Shown: one piece after another, positions 37,201 to 47,959 of the stretch
Layout: each line of letters starts with the position of its first letter
Position numbering within the stretch: the stretch's first letter is position 1
NCBI GenBank assembly: GCA_033063855.1
Contig: CP093830.1
Location: 6,882,854-6,946,853 of the forward strand
Direction: 5' to 3'
DNA from: Smittia aterrima
Lineage: Eukaryota > Arthropoda > Insecta > Diptera > Chironomidae
Length of the DNA stretch: 64,000 bases
Made by a program: the position numbers and the translations under genes
The notes under the pieces: model-generated
What the model was told of the DNA's origin: nothing
Database searches by the model: none
The model's input: the letters and a program-made list of their open reading frames with translations, nothing else

Positions 37201-40200
37201 TTTTGTGAAAAGCCTCGGAAAATAGGTTTTCATTGCTGTGAAGAAAACTGTGGCGTAACGATTGGCATGCAAAGTAGTGGCGAACAAAATCGAGCAGTGT
37301 AATGAAAAGCCTTGCGGGATAAGGATATTTTATTGAAGGATAATCATAATGATTCGTGGAAAATTCTTGTGGTGAAGAGTCATTATTACGACGTAGAATT
37401 GTGCAAGCCAAAGCTGCTTTATGCAACATCAGCATTAATTAGACGAATTTCCTGATCATCCGGTGTTTTGAAAATTATCGATTTGACTTCTCGAAAGCAG
37501 ACGAAACAACTTTTTAGAGATTCATTGCCAAAAGAAGAAGTGAATAGAACTTAAATCTTGTGTCATAAAGTAAAGTTAAGTGAAAAGTCAATTGCTACGA
37601 TCTCTTATCGTTAAGATTACTATTTAATGGAAAGACAATTGCGAAAGCGAAAAGGAATAAACTGAAATAAGGTAAAATTAACTTTAAAACTCTTTCTTTC
37701 TATGCTCACAAACTTAAGCCGTGAAATTGCAATTGAAAATTAATCGCTTCGCCCATAAATAATTTCCCATGAAATTCTATAAAATAGTCGAGAAATATGT
37801 CCCATGGGTGCAGACTTCATCCGCAAAGCAATCAAAATGAACGACTTCGAATGAAAAGTCATTAAGTTTCCATTGTGACAAGAATCGGTAACAACTCAAT
37901 TCCCTCGAGGGACTCAAAAGAAAAAAAGGTTTCCATTTTATTGAAGTTTTGAAAAATGGAAAACTTTAATGTAATCATTATGCTTCCATTATTTGCAATG
38001 GAATATTCAGTCCTCTCCCTTCAAGCTGAGCCTGATTTTATAGTCCAGTTCATTAATCATAAATTTATGAATGCTCTACCTACACAAGACAAGGCATTCC
38101 ATCGGGCCCAGAGAAAAGGTGGCATCGAAATGCTTTATTCAAATGCTTTTTCAAACGATCATTAGTCATAGAAATATTGACACTTTTATGATTATGCTTC
38201 GTGCTTCAAGCTGAACCGACAGGAGAGTTTCTTGTCCCTTTTCCGAGAAAAATATGAATTCACCTCAAAAGTTTCAGCTAAAAGTTAATTAATTATTTCT
38301 GAGGTGGAACTCGACTCACAATCGCAAGTCGAGTTGAAACGATTTTGAATTTTGTAACATGATCGTAATGTTGAAGTATCTTTTGAGAGAAACTGAAAAC
38401 CTCGAAGTCAAGCTGATCATCGATAGATGAAGAGTTCAAAGTAGAGAAGCGGTCTTTTTGATTCTTCTTTACTCTTCCATATACTTCCATCTACCAGACA
38501 TCGACAGTCAGATAAAATGTATCTTTGCGCGCTGTCTTTTCATTCCTTCTCTCGGTCTGTCTTTCTTTTATTCAATCAAACAGACAAGTTGAGGTTTGCA
38601 GATAGCATCGCCTAATACACATTATTTTCCTAATAATAAGTTCGGGTCTTTCCATTGGAGATGCCAATGTCAGCACGTTCGTCGATCTCTGGTTCCTTGA
38701 TTCAAATCTGCAATCTTAACTTTATCTATTTGCTTCAACGATATCAATCTAGAAGCTTTAATAAAGCTTTCTTGCTAATGTAGAATTAAGCCAACGGATA
38801 CGACTTATCGACTCACGACTCTCATCACTCGAAAAGTCTTAAAATGATTATGAATTCAAAGACAACTTCCAGCACGTTCTTCTCAATTCAAGCAACAATC
38901 GACAATCTCAATTCTTTCGCGTCTTCGATTTCTTCTTATTAATCAACAAAAAAATGCCGAGACGGCCACGACGAGAGATCATGACGGAAAAAAATAAAAG
39001 TTTTATTGAAGACGGAAAAAATAAAAGCACAAACATTCCATACGCGCTTTGAAGACGGAATGGAATTTGTAATCGATTATGAAGCAATGTTCGATGATTG
39101 GGAGATCTCGTCACTCACAATCGCCCTGTGAATAAAAGTTTGATATGAGAGACCTGCAACGAATGATATTTTTCGCCTGTGATGTGTCGACGAAGATGAT
39201 TGAGTGTTCTCTTATAAGCGATCAACTCGTAACAACTTTTAATCGATCGCTTTAATGTGGGAAAGTCTGAGCAATATTGTTTCGACTGTCGGGGATATTT
39301 GATGTTAATGTTTAATTAACTTTCGGCCGCTTGGGTCAATAGTCAATAACACGAACTCACTGACAGCAATTGTCGTGGGTGAGTTCTCGCTCGACCCTTT
39401 AAATAGCTAAGTTGAGAGCTGTCAGAGCATTGAACGAATGTCGGCAAAGGTGAAATGTTAATTCTTTTGTCAACCCCTGAACACGATAGTCGTCTACCAC
39501 AATTGCATAATTTTATAGAAAATGGTGGCTTGGCTTCAATGCGTTCTCATGAACAATCGAACTTTTGTAGGATGCTTCAGTCGCGATCCAACGAAAATAT
39601 TTTTCTTTCATTCAACGCTTTCCAGCCCAAAAGTCCCTGAAGATCAATAAATAAAAATTGTATTTAAATACAATTGAAATAACAGTCGACAGTGAGAAGA
39701 AATATAAATGAAACTTCATTATACGAAACGAAACACGACGCGTCTGGAACAAAACACACAAAATGGCTGTTTCGATTTTTTGATGGCAAGAAACTCCATG
39801 GAAGAGAAAAAAAATTGAACAAAATATTTTTTTTTTGTTAACACATCGCGCGGCGTGTTTTCGTTTCTACTTTTTCATTATATACGATTCTCGAAACTCC
39901 GGCGCGGTTTGATGGCAACAATAAGAAAACAACGCGAAGATGGCAGCGAAGGGAGAGACGGAAAGAATTCTTTTTACAAATTATTCAAAGTTAAAACCTC
40001 CCGACATTTTTATCACGATTCTCGGTTTCTTTTTCGATTAAACTTCAATAACATTTCTCGTTGTTATTTTTCATTGTCTTCACGGGTTGAAACTGAAAGG
40101 AAAAGGGGCAAGTTGTCTATTGCGCAACATTCTCTCAAAGAACTTTTTTTGTTCACTATCGTCACAGCCAATAATAAATTTTTTCGAGTCAAAATCATTG

Positions 40201-43200
40201 TCACGTCAAACTGTCTTCATCTGTCAAACGAAAAGAGTCAACTTTTTGTTAAACTTCAATCTTAAATTTTGAATTGAAATTCGCCAGGTGAATACATTCT
40301 CCAGGCTGGGGAAGAGAGCAGTGGTAATGAGTTGGATAACTTGTTATTGGAAGAAGCATTGCAATTGGTCGGCATCAATGATTTGAACGTAAGCATAGAA
40401 AGGAAACCTGTGGCGTGCAATTTTCCCTCAATTGTTCGATTGTTAACTTTTTTCTTCTTTCACTTCATTAGGATAACAAAAAAGATCAAGACAAATTAGA
40501 CGAAGCCGCCAAAGTACTAAAAGAAGAAAACAGCAGCGGAGAGACAACAGAAGATCTTGAAGCGATTCTTGAGAATAATTTGAAACAGGATGATTTCGAT
40601 TTCGATTTGAACTCACCACTGTCGATTCTTCTTGACGATACCGACGATTTGGATTTACTGAACGAAATGATGATCCAACCGTCATCCACACATTTCCAAC
40701 ACCCACGCCAGCCCAACCAAAATTATGCGCACTGCGTCAACGGCTATCGACCGAATAGTTACCAGGTAAGTCGAAAAGTCAAACTGTGGATCGTAAAAGG
40801 ATTAAGAATCCTTTCTTCCTCTAACAAATTACTCAGAAAGCAATCCGTCACGGACTTAATCGAATGAGTAAATGCAAAGAAAAGCAAACTGATTGCGGCT
40901 TAGCTACCTGTTTTCATGTTGTTCCTCTTGTTGATTCTTGTGAAACACTTTGAAGCCACAAACTGTCATCATTCCCTTTTCGGTTTCTGCTTACACAAGC
41001 TAGTTGTGTCCTTTTATTGTCGCTTTGAGTGACAGCATCGGAACACAGGTACACACGGCTGTAGAGTCCCGGAAGGCTCTCGCCAGCATAAACACGAGGC
41101 AAGCAAACTCCGACAGATTAAAAGTCACGTTAAATTTTCTGACGACGTCAAATTTGTGTCTTGTTGTTTGAGGTAAACATGAGAATGATCCTTTGGGCGT
41201 GATACGCGTTCTGCGTTTGTCGCGTGATTTACTTTGCTCAAACTTATCGTGTTTACCGTTATGGTCAAAAGCACAAAAACAGCAACGTCAGAAGCGAGAA
41301 GGAAAAATGTAAATCATCATGAATCGGATACAATTTTACAACAATCCCGAATGAACGCTGCTCGACTCCGAAGAAATTTAATTAAGAAATTGGAAGTTGT
41401 GTAATGGTGACCTGTTAATTTTCAACTCCTCAGTCTCCGTCTTCCTCTTTTTTCTATTGCGACTTCTCGTGTTCGTCTGTGAGTTGGAAAAGACTTTCTC
41501 ATAATTGTTTTCGGATGTGATTTTGATTTATATTTGGCTGACGCGTTTCGTTTTCAATGTCAAAACCTGGGAATTGAGTCATGAACATTGTCACAGCCGT
41601 TGATGAATTTATCTTCAATAATTTGTTTCTCTCCAGCGTCGACCTAAAACGTAAATTGCTTAATCAAGATTCTAGTTTTCTTAGTCGAAGAAGAAGAATA
41701 ACTTCCAGGTAAAATCACTTAAGTTGAACGAGAGAACGAAGAAGAAGCTTCTTAAAAATTTGTTAAAGTAAACATCGCTCTGTAGATTCATCGTAACTTC
41801 TTTCAATAATTACACCTTCTCCTTCTTCATCTGTTGCTTCTTTAGTCCAAGAAAGGATACACGGATGAGAGGTTCGTCTTATTACGAACCAAAGAAATAA
41901 ACACTTCAACTGAAGAGTGTAAAGAAATTTCTTTTAATTTTGCTGCCACTCTTGAGAACTGCAGCGACCTGTAATTTCGATCAATCTCCAAGCACTACCT
42001 TTAAAAATTTCTTTTGCAATAAAATCTCATTAAAAGTTAATGTTGTCATAGGAATTGCGCATTTTACGGTTCGAACTACAAAGCGTGAAACTGCAACATC
42101 ACTTCTTGGTGTTGATGGGTTGCAATTTAATCGATGCACTTTTCTTTCGCCTTTTTTTCTTCTCTTTAACGATCCGCGCCTTGAATCGCGACGGCTGTCA
42201 ATTTTTTCATTAAAAATTCAAATCGCTTTTGACAGCGGGGAAGGAAATTTTCAGAAAAAATAATGACTCGCTTGTAATTTCCAATTCCTTCATTTCTTTT
42301 CTGCTTTCGAACGCTTCGAATATGTCGGTCTCCTCCGTTCCATGCAATCAAACTCACTCATTGCTGTGGCTCTGCGCGACTAAAGCTCCACAACAACGTT
42401 TTTCAATTGTCTCGATTGTGCTTCGAGAAATAACAATTTTTGAGACCCATAATCATCATCATGAAGTCTGTCGTTTGAGTCTGTAATTATTCATTAAAAG
42501 AGACTTAAAAGTTTTGACTTAAAACAGTGAACGGTCGATTAGTTCGCATCGAAAGTTTAAGTCGCAAACAATTTTATTTTTTTGTCGCTTGAAAGAAAAC
42601 AAAATGAAAATTATTTTCGAGGGAAATTAAATTTCTATTTCACTATCAAGTCGATTGCGTAAAAGAATTCTGAGTAATTTGTTGTGAAGGTGGAAAGGAC
42701 AAAATATAGCTTCGAGTCAATGAATGCAAACTTTTAAAAAGTTCGATTGAATTAAAAAACGATCACAACGAGTATTGTAAATCACATGTTGGCAGGCCGA
42801 GTCCGGAAGTATTCTTAGCAAGACAAAATAAAATAAAAATAATGAACTGTTTCAAGAGCTGAGAGCTGAAGCTCTAACAAAACGCACATACGTTGAATTG
42901 TATACAATTTCAAACTTCAATCAGTCATTATTATTATTTTTCGGCTGACCTGGGACCTTGAGTCGCTCAAATTAATAGATACATGCATTCTGGGGGGCTC
43001 TATGCTATTATTAATTAATTACATAACGAATCCACATGTGCGATACTTCATGTGCGACTGATTCTTTTGCTATCCGCTCTCGACAATCGTCGCGACCTTT
43101 AAATCGTCGAGTCCAAAAAAGAGCAAGACATCAAGCAGTCGATTCTAGAAGAGTTTCCTCATTAAGTTTTATCATTCGAAATTCTAGGGCCGCGTTCCGT

Positions 43201-46200
43201 TAAGTCGGGCAGTATCAATGGAGCAGCGCTGGCAAGATTTAGTCGGCACTTTGCTGCCGTTCCCAACTCCAATGGGAATGAGCGATATGTCATCTCATGC
43301 AGCTCATTATCCTCCACACTATTCGTATCAGGTGAGTTCGAAAATTATATTATCCAAGTTTGGAAGTAAACTGAAGAAGATTCCTTTCCAGCCGAGTGGA
43401 GCAATGTCACAGCACAACCAATTCAGCCATCACCACCACCATTCACATCCTGCAGTCTTACACAATGCATCGCTTGCTGAAATTGCATCGCAACCAGCAT
43501 CGTCGCATCATTACAGCTCCAATCTTGGTTCAGCCGTCGCATCTAGCATGCATTTAACAAATTCGACTTCAGAAACTGATGCTGGAAACAATTCAGCTTA
43601 CAAAATGGAACACGACATGATGTTCTTTTCGGTGAGACTCACTTAATAATTTTCCGTTTGCCGTCGCTAAAATATTTATTTTCTGTTTCTCCTCAAGCAG
43701 CAAACAAATCCCAATGAATTGAATCACACCGCCGATTTGAATTCAATCTTCAATGATGACGATTTCATGGAAATGACGGGAGAGGGTAAGTCGACTTTTC
43801 TTTATCTTAAAATATTTCGTCATTGAGTTGATTGCGTGAAGTCTCTTATCGTATAAATGAAAATGTTAGTGAATAAACTATTTTTGCACTGCGGCTTTTA
43901 TCTTATCGCTTAGGCTTCTTTATACTTTTATCACGATGTCGCAATTGTGTATTGGATTCATTGCTGTTTTCGTAAGAGAGAATTCGAGTCAAGGAAGGAG
44001 GTTCAAGTCATGGGACTTTGTAAAGAAAAAATGGGTTTTCTTATCAAATGTCCTTGTTTGTCATAAATTAACAAGTTTGCTCTTGTTTATGGGATATCCG
44101 CTTGATATCGCGTCTTTTGATGCAACCATGATATTCAAGTAAAGTTTTATTTCTCACAATTGTGTGAAGTCATTATCGCGCGATAGACGTTGCTCGGCCG
44201 GAAAATAGAACTTTATCGCATTTTGCGTGAAACAGAAAATAAGCTGATAAGATATTGAGAGTCGAGAAAAACAAGAAATGTTTACTGATACATCATCGCG
44301 GTTTAAGTTAAAGAAAAGAAGTTAGAAGGTGAACTTCACACTATTAAAGTTCACACACAAGTCTACTGATAAGAACTATTTGATTGCGCTAAGTTAATGC
44401 TAATAAACGCACTGCAATGAGGTGGTTATCGACTTTGTTTCATTCATAGAAATGACTCCTAAAGACTGGTGTGAATTCAAGTTGAGAATTATAAAGTTTA
44501 TACGCTCTAGACGTGTCTAAGAAAATATTCAAGTCAACACTCGAGCAAAAAAAAAGTTTTTTTGATTTTTTTAAAAACGAAGTTTTGTCGAGTCACTTAA
44601 ACGCGAGTAATTGTTCAAATAGTGCGGACTTGTTGATTGTCTCTATTCGGGGCTGGAAATTGGTTAAATTTTTAATCATTTGAAATTGGCAAACGCTGTC
44701 AAAGATTGCAGCAAAGAAGAAACCGCCATTGAGATGTGTTGGAAAGTTTATCAAAGTCGAGCGATGAGGGTAAAAGAAAATGGAAGTTAATTTATGACCT
44801 GGCCCGCTCGAAGTACAATTAGGAGTGAAGTGTGTTGGTAGAGAAAGAGTGTGTATGTGTTCGAATGAATACTGCGCTCTCGCTCAAATAAAAAGTGAAA
44901 TTAATTAGCATAGCACTTGGAGAAGATCCGAGAATTCGCCTTTAATTTGACTATCAAATAACAAATGACTCAGCAGTTATTTCTGCTTCAATCGTTTGCT
45001 TGTAAAGAGAAATTCAAGTGCTTTGTGGCGAGTAATTCATCGCACAAGTTTGTGAATAAGTTCAATTAAACCAGACGAGCTCTTACGTGTGATAATAGGT
45101 TTAACTGTACATAAAAGAACAATATAAGACTTGATTGCACAATGTTATCAACGTTCACACTGTTAGGTACGAATGCGGTTTTTCTCTCGCACACTCAATG
45201 ATGAATAATCTTCCAATCTCATTCATGACAAAACTAAAACTATTTTCTTATCAAAGTAGGAATGTACACTATGCGAATGCTTGACCAAAATGGAACAAAT
45301 GCTTCGGCCAATGCGCAGTTAAATCAACTGCCGCTCTTGGGCAATCACATGCAAACAAACTTGTCATCAGGTATCGGCTCGTCAGCCAGTTCCTCACAGC
45401 ATCATGCTTCGGGTGATCGTTTGGATGCATCAAGTGACAGCGCTGTCAGTTCGATGGGATCAGAGCGTGTCGCTTCTTTGTCAGATGGAGAATGGAATGA
45501 AGCTGGAAGTGACTCAGCTCAAGAATATCATTCGTAAGTTAAAAAATTAAAAAAAAAATTATAAAAACTTTTAACCATTTCTTTATACAGACGCAAATTC
45601 ATCGGTCCATATGATTACCGTTTCAACAACAGCAGAATGATGGATGCCAATCGTCAGCCTGTCGCCCAGAAGAAGCATCAAATGTACGGAAAACGTTTTG
45701 CCCACGAATCAACAGTTTTGCCCCCACCATCATTGCATCCGCACTCAACACTTGGCGCTGAATTGTCATCGATCCCGAATGTGCCATTGAAGTATGAACC
45801 GTATGAGCCATATGCTGTCGCTTCCAATAATTTGGAAGGAGCTGCTGCGTCATCTTCGGTCATCAAACCACCAGCATCGCTCATGGAGTCGGAAATGAAA
45901 TATTCTTATTCAATTGACTTTCCACACAATCGCCACTTGAAGAGCGGAAGCAGCAACGGCTTGGCTTCTCATGAATTGATTAATCATAATCACACTTACA
46001 CGATGCCACATCCAGGTCCATTGAATGGAAATGGAGCAACGCCGCGACCACAAACCCGCGACAAAAAGGTTAAGAAACCCGAAGACGAGCACTTGACCCG
46101 TGACGAGAAGCGCGCTCGTGCATTGCACATTCCGATTTCAGTAAGTTTTCCCGTAAGCATTATAAGGTTTTGCGAATAAGGCTCCACTCAAATTCAATTT

Positions 46201-46793
46201 ATTTTGAGCTTTATTACGAGACCTGGTTCTAAATTTTACGCAACGTCAAGTAACCTTTTCTGAAATTATGTTTCTAACAATAGAATTTTTCTTTCCACCA
46301 GGTTCAAGATATTATCAATTTGCCGATGGATGAATTCAACGAACGGTTATCCAAATACGATTTGAGCGAAAACCAATTGTCGTTGATTCGCGACATTCGT
46401 CGACGTGGAAAGAACAAGGTTGCAGCCCAAAACTGTCGCAAACGAAAGCTCGATCAAATCATCTCGTTGGCCGATGAAGTAAAAGATATGAAGATGCGCA
46501 AAGAGCGTTTCCTTCGTGAACGTGATTTGGTTTTGAGTGAGCGTCGTCGTGTGAAGGAAAAATTCGCAATGCTTTACCGTCACGTCTTCTCAAGCTTGCG
46601 CGACACTGATGGCAATCCCTACAATCAAAACCATTACAGTCTTCAGCAAGCAGCCGATGGATCCGTCGTGCTCGTGCCATCTTCTCGAACAACAGAACAC
46701 AACTCGACCGAAAATGCAAATGCCCACGGTTCAGGATCATCGCGTAACAACGGGCACTCAGGATCAAACAGCAACTCGACCAACTTCAAATAA
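28297..46793 (+). CDS. cnc: Cap-n-collar bZIP factor, CncC/Nrf2-type isoform
   Basis: The model has eleven coding exons: 28297-29226, 32911-33063, 33192-33276, 40288-40388, 40472-40765, 43188-43331, 43392-43631, 43701-43785, 45260-45533, 45591-46140 and 46302-46793 (1,115 residues, all phases agree). The first exon starts MISKKVLYSEQLLQL, the CncC-specific N-terminus. The second carries the DLG degron (LWKQDVDLG). The ETGE motif is split between exons 3 and 4 (DTETG|E). Low-complexity Ser/Asn/Thr and His stretches follow. The last exon has the CNC box (LPMDEFNERLSKYDL) and basic region (KVAAQNCRKRKLDQI) plus leucine zipper. CncC pairs with small Maf to activate antioxidant and detoxification genes and is restrained by Keap1. 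The His-rich exon beginning MEQRWQDLVG could also start shorter CncA/CncB-type forms. Confidence 0.95.
29227..32910 (+). other. cnc: cnc intron after the CncC exon
   Basis: This 3.7 kb stretch is spanned by the CncC splice. I see no convincing exon inside. It probably contains regulatory DNA or promoters of shorter isoforms. Confidence 0.55.
33277..40287 (+). other. cnc: 7-kb cnc intron dividing the ETGE motif
   Basis: A GTGAGT donor and a CAG acceptor bracket 7,011 bases. Several open frames (e.g. 34026-34388, 35521-35826) have no domain or splice support, so I leave them out. Isoform promoters may lie here. Confidence 0.6.
40766..43187 (+). other. cnc: 2.4-kb cnc intron
   Basis: It lies between the acidic exon and the exon that starts just before MEQRWQDLVG. 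No gene is seen. The right end is a plausible place for a promoter of N-terminally truncated cnc isoforms. Confidence 0.5.
43786..45259 (+). other. cnc: 1.5-kb cnc intron with ARE-like site
   Basis: A GTAAGT donor and TAG acceptor bracket this intron. No exon is seen. It contains the consensus element listed at 44965. Confidence 0.6.
44965..44975 (+). promoter_or_regulatory. Antioxidant response / CNC-Maf element
   Basis: ATGACTCAGCA is a perfect match to the NF-E2/ARE consensus (TGACnnnGC with the TCA spacer and flanking A/CA). It lies in a cnc intron ~300 bases upstream of an exon. A second nine-base core, GCTGAGTCA, occurs at 28819-28827 inside the CncC exon. Family knowledge: Nrf2 is known to act on AREs in its own gene, so autoregulation is a reasonable inference. 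Confidence 0.5.
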
Positions 46794-46859
46794 ATACGAC
46801 ATTGAAATATCGAAGAAAATATTTTTGAGTTACTTTTATCGTGTGAGCGCAATTGCGTA

Positions 46860-46865
46860 AATAAA
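46860..46865 (+). terminator. cnc: Possible proximal poly(A) signal of cnc
   Basis: AATAAA lies about 65 bases after the cnc stop codon. If it is used, the hairpin at 46986-47060 would be outside the mRNA; longer 3' ends would include it. Confidence 0.4.
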
Positions 46866-46985
46866 ACAACACACAAAGATAATTTTTTCTGAGAGATTTT
46901 CTTCACTGACGAAAGAAGAAAAATCAAAAAATGAATTCGTCTCAGGAAAATCATGAAAATTTATTGAACATTTTGTTGTTTAAAT

Positions 46986-47060
46986 GTTGCTCTGCTGAGG
47001 CACAATCGCGATGTCGGTCGAGTGAAAAGACGCTTTGTGATTGTGTCTCAGCAGCGAAAT
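46986..47060 (+). ncRNA. miRNA-precursor-like hairpin
   Basis: Bases 46992-47011 pair without interruption with 47035-47054 (20 bp, including three G-U pairs). Two more pairs close the top after one mismatch, and a few lower pairs extend the base (46986-46990 with 47056-47060). The terminal loop is 17 bases. Arm length of ~22 bases and total length of ~75 match an animal pre-miRNA. The wobble pairs are G-U only if the + strand is transcribed; the other strand would have C-A mismatches, so + is the likely sense. I do not recognise either arm as a known miRNA. Confidence 0.5.
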
Positions 47061-47959
47061 CACTGAGAATGGAGGATCATTCAATATTTATCTGGAATAT
47101 TACACTGTAACCAAAACTTTCTTATCTGCCGACCTGGAAGCTTGAGCGACAATGTCCTCGAGACTCCTGATTTGCTGTAAGAGAGCTTGGACTCAACTAA
47201 TGCTGTACATAACGAACGTTTATCTACACTTAGTTTCAACTATTTTCTAAGAAGTTGAGAACAATTTTTTCTTCTGAAGATATTAAAAGTTTCTTTACTG
47301 TGCGAACGCTGGCTAAAGCATTTAATATCAAGGTGATAAAAAAGGGAATTCATTTGAACTAAACAGTTTATGGAAGAAATCTTGTTAATTTTAAACAAAA
47401 GAGTTTTTTTTTGCAATCTTATTTGTTAACCTTAAGCGTTCGTTTTCTTTCGGAAAAGCCCGTACTTTGTAAGATGATTTTTAAGTGTAAATAACAATTG
47501 ATAAGGTATTAAGATGATTTCAATTAAACGCTTTAAGTTGTTTCGTAAGTCTACTGGAATACACAAAAACGAAATATTTGGGAAAAGATAAACCATTTTT
47601 TAAGTCGTCTTGCTTTGCAATAATCTTACAACTCTTAATCATTCAAGAAAAAAAATGAAAAAAAAAATCTGCAGAATATATTGGAACAACGTGTTTAAAG
47701 TGGAAAAGAAGGAAATTATTGAGGATGGAAAATAAAGTTGAATTACAGAGAAATGAAAGATGTTTTATTAATTATATTTTCAGGAATTTTTAATGACACA
47801 TTCACTCGATGTACGAGATTTAGAACAGAAAGATAAAGAAAGAAACTTCTTCATCAATTTTTTTGATTTTATGAAAAGCGCAAACGAAGGATTCTGGAGT
47901 TGAAACTTAATCGTCTTTGGATTGGCTTTTGTTGTATGAATTATTTCAGAAAGAATTGA
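47061..47959. other. Intergenic, no gene seen
   Basis: Very AT-rich. It may include a distal 3' UTR of cnc and the 3' end of the F-box gene on the other strand. Confidence 0.4.

Noticed and set aside
39654..39680. ATTGTATTTAAATACAAT palindrome
   Set aside because: Short, purely AT-rich palindromes are expected often in this sequence; no further structure.
42055..42090. GGTTCGAACTACAA, T-arm-like sequence
   Set aside because: No surrounding cloverleaf can be drawn on either strand.
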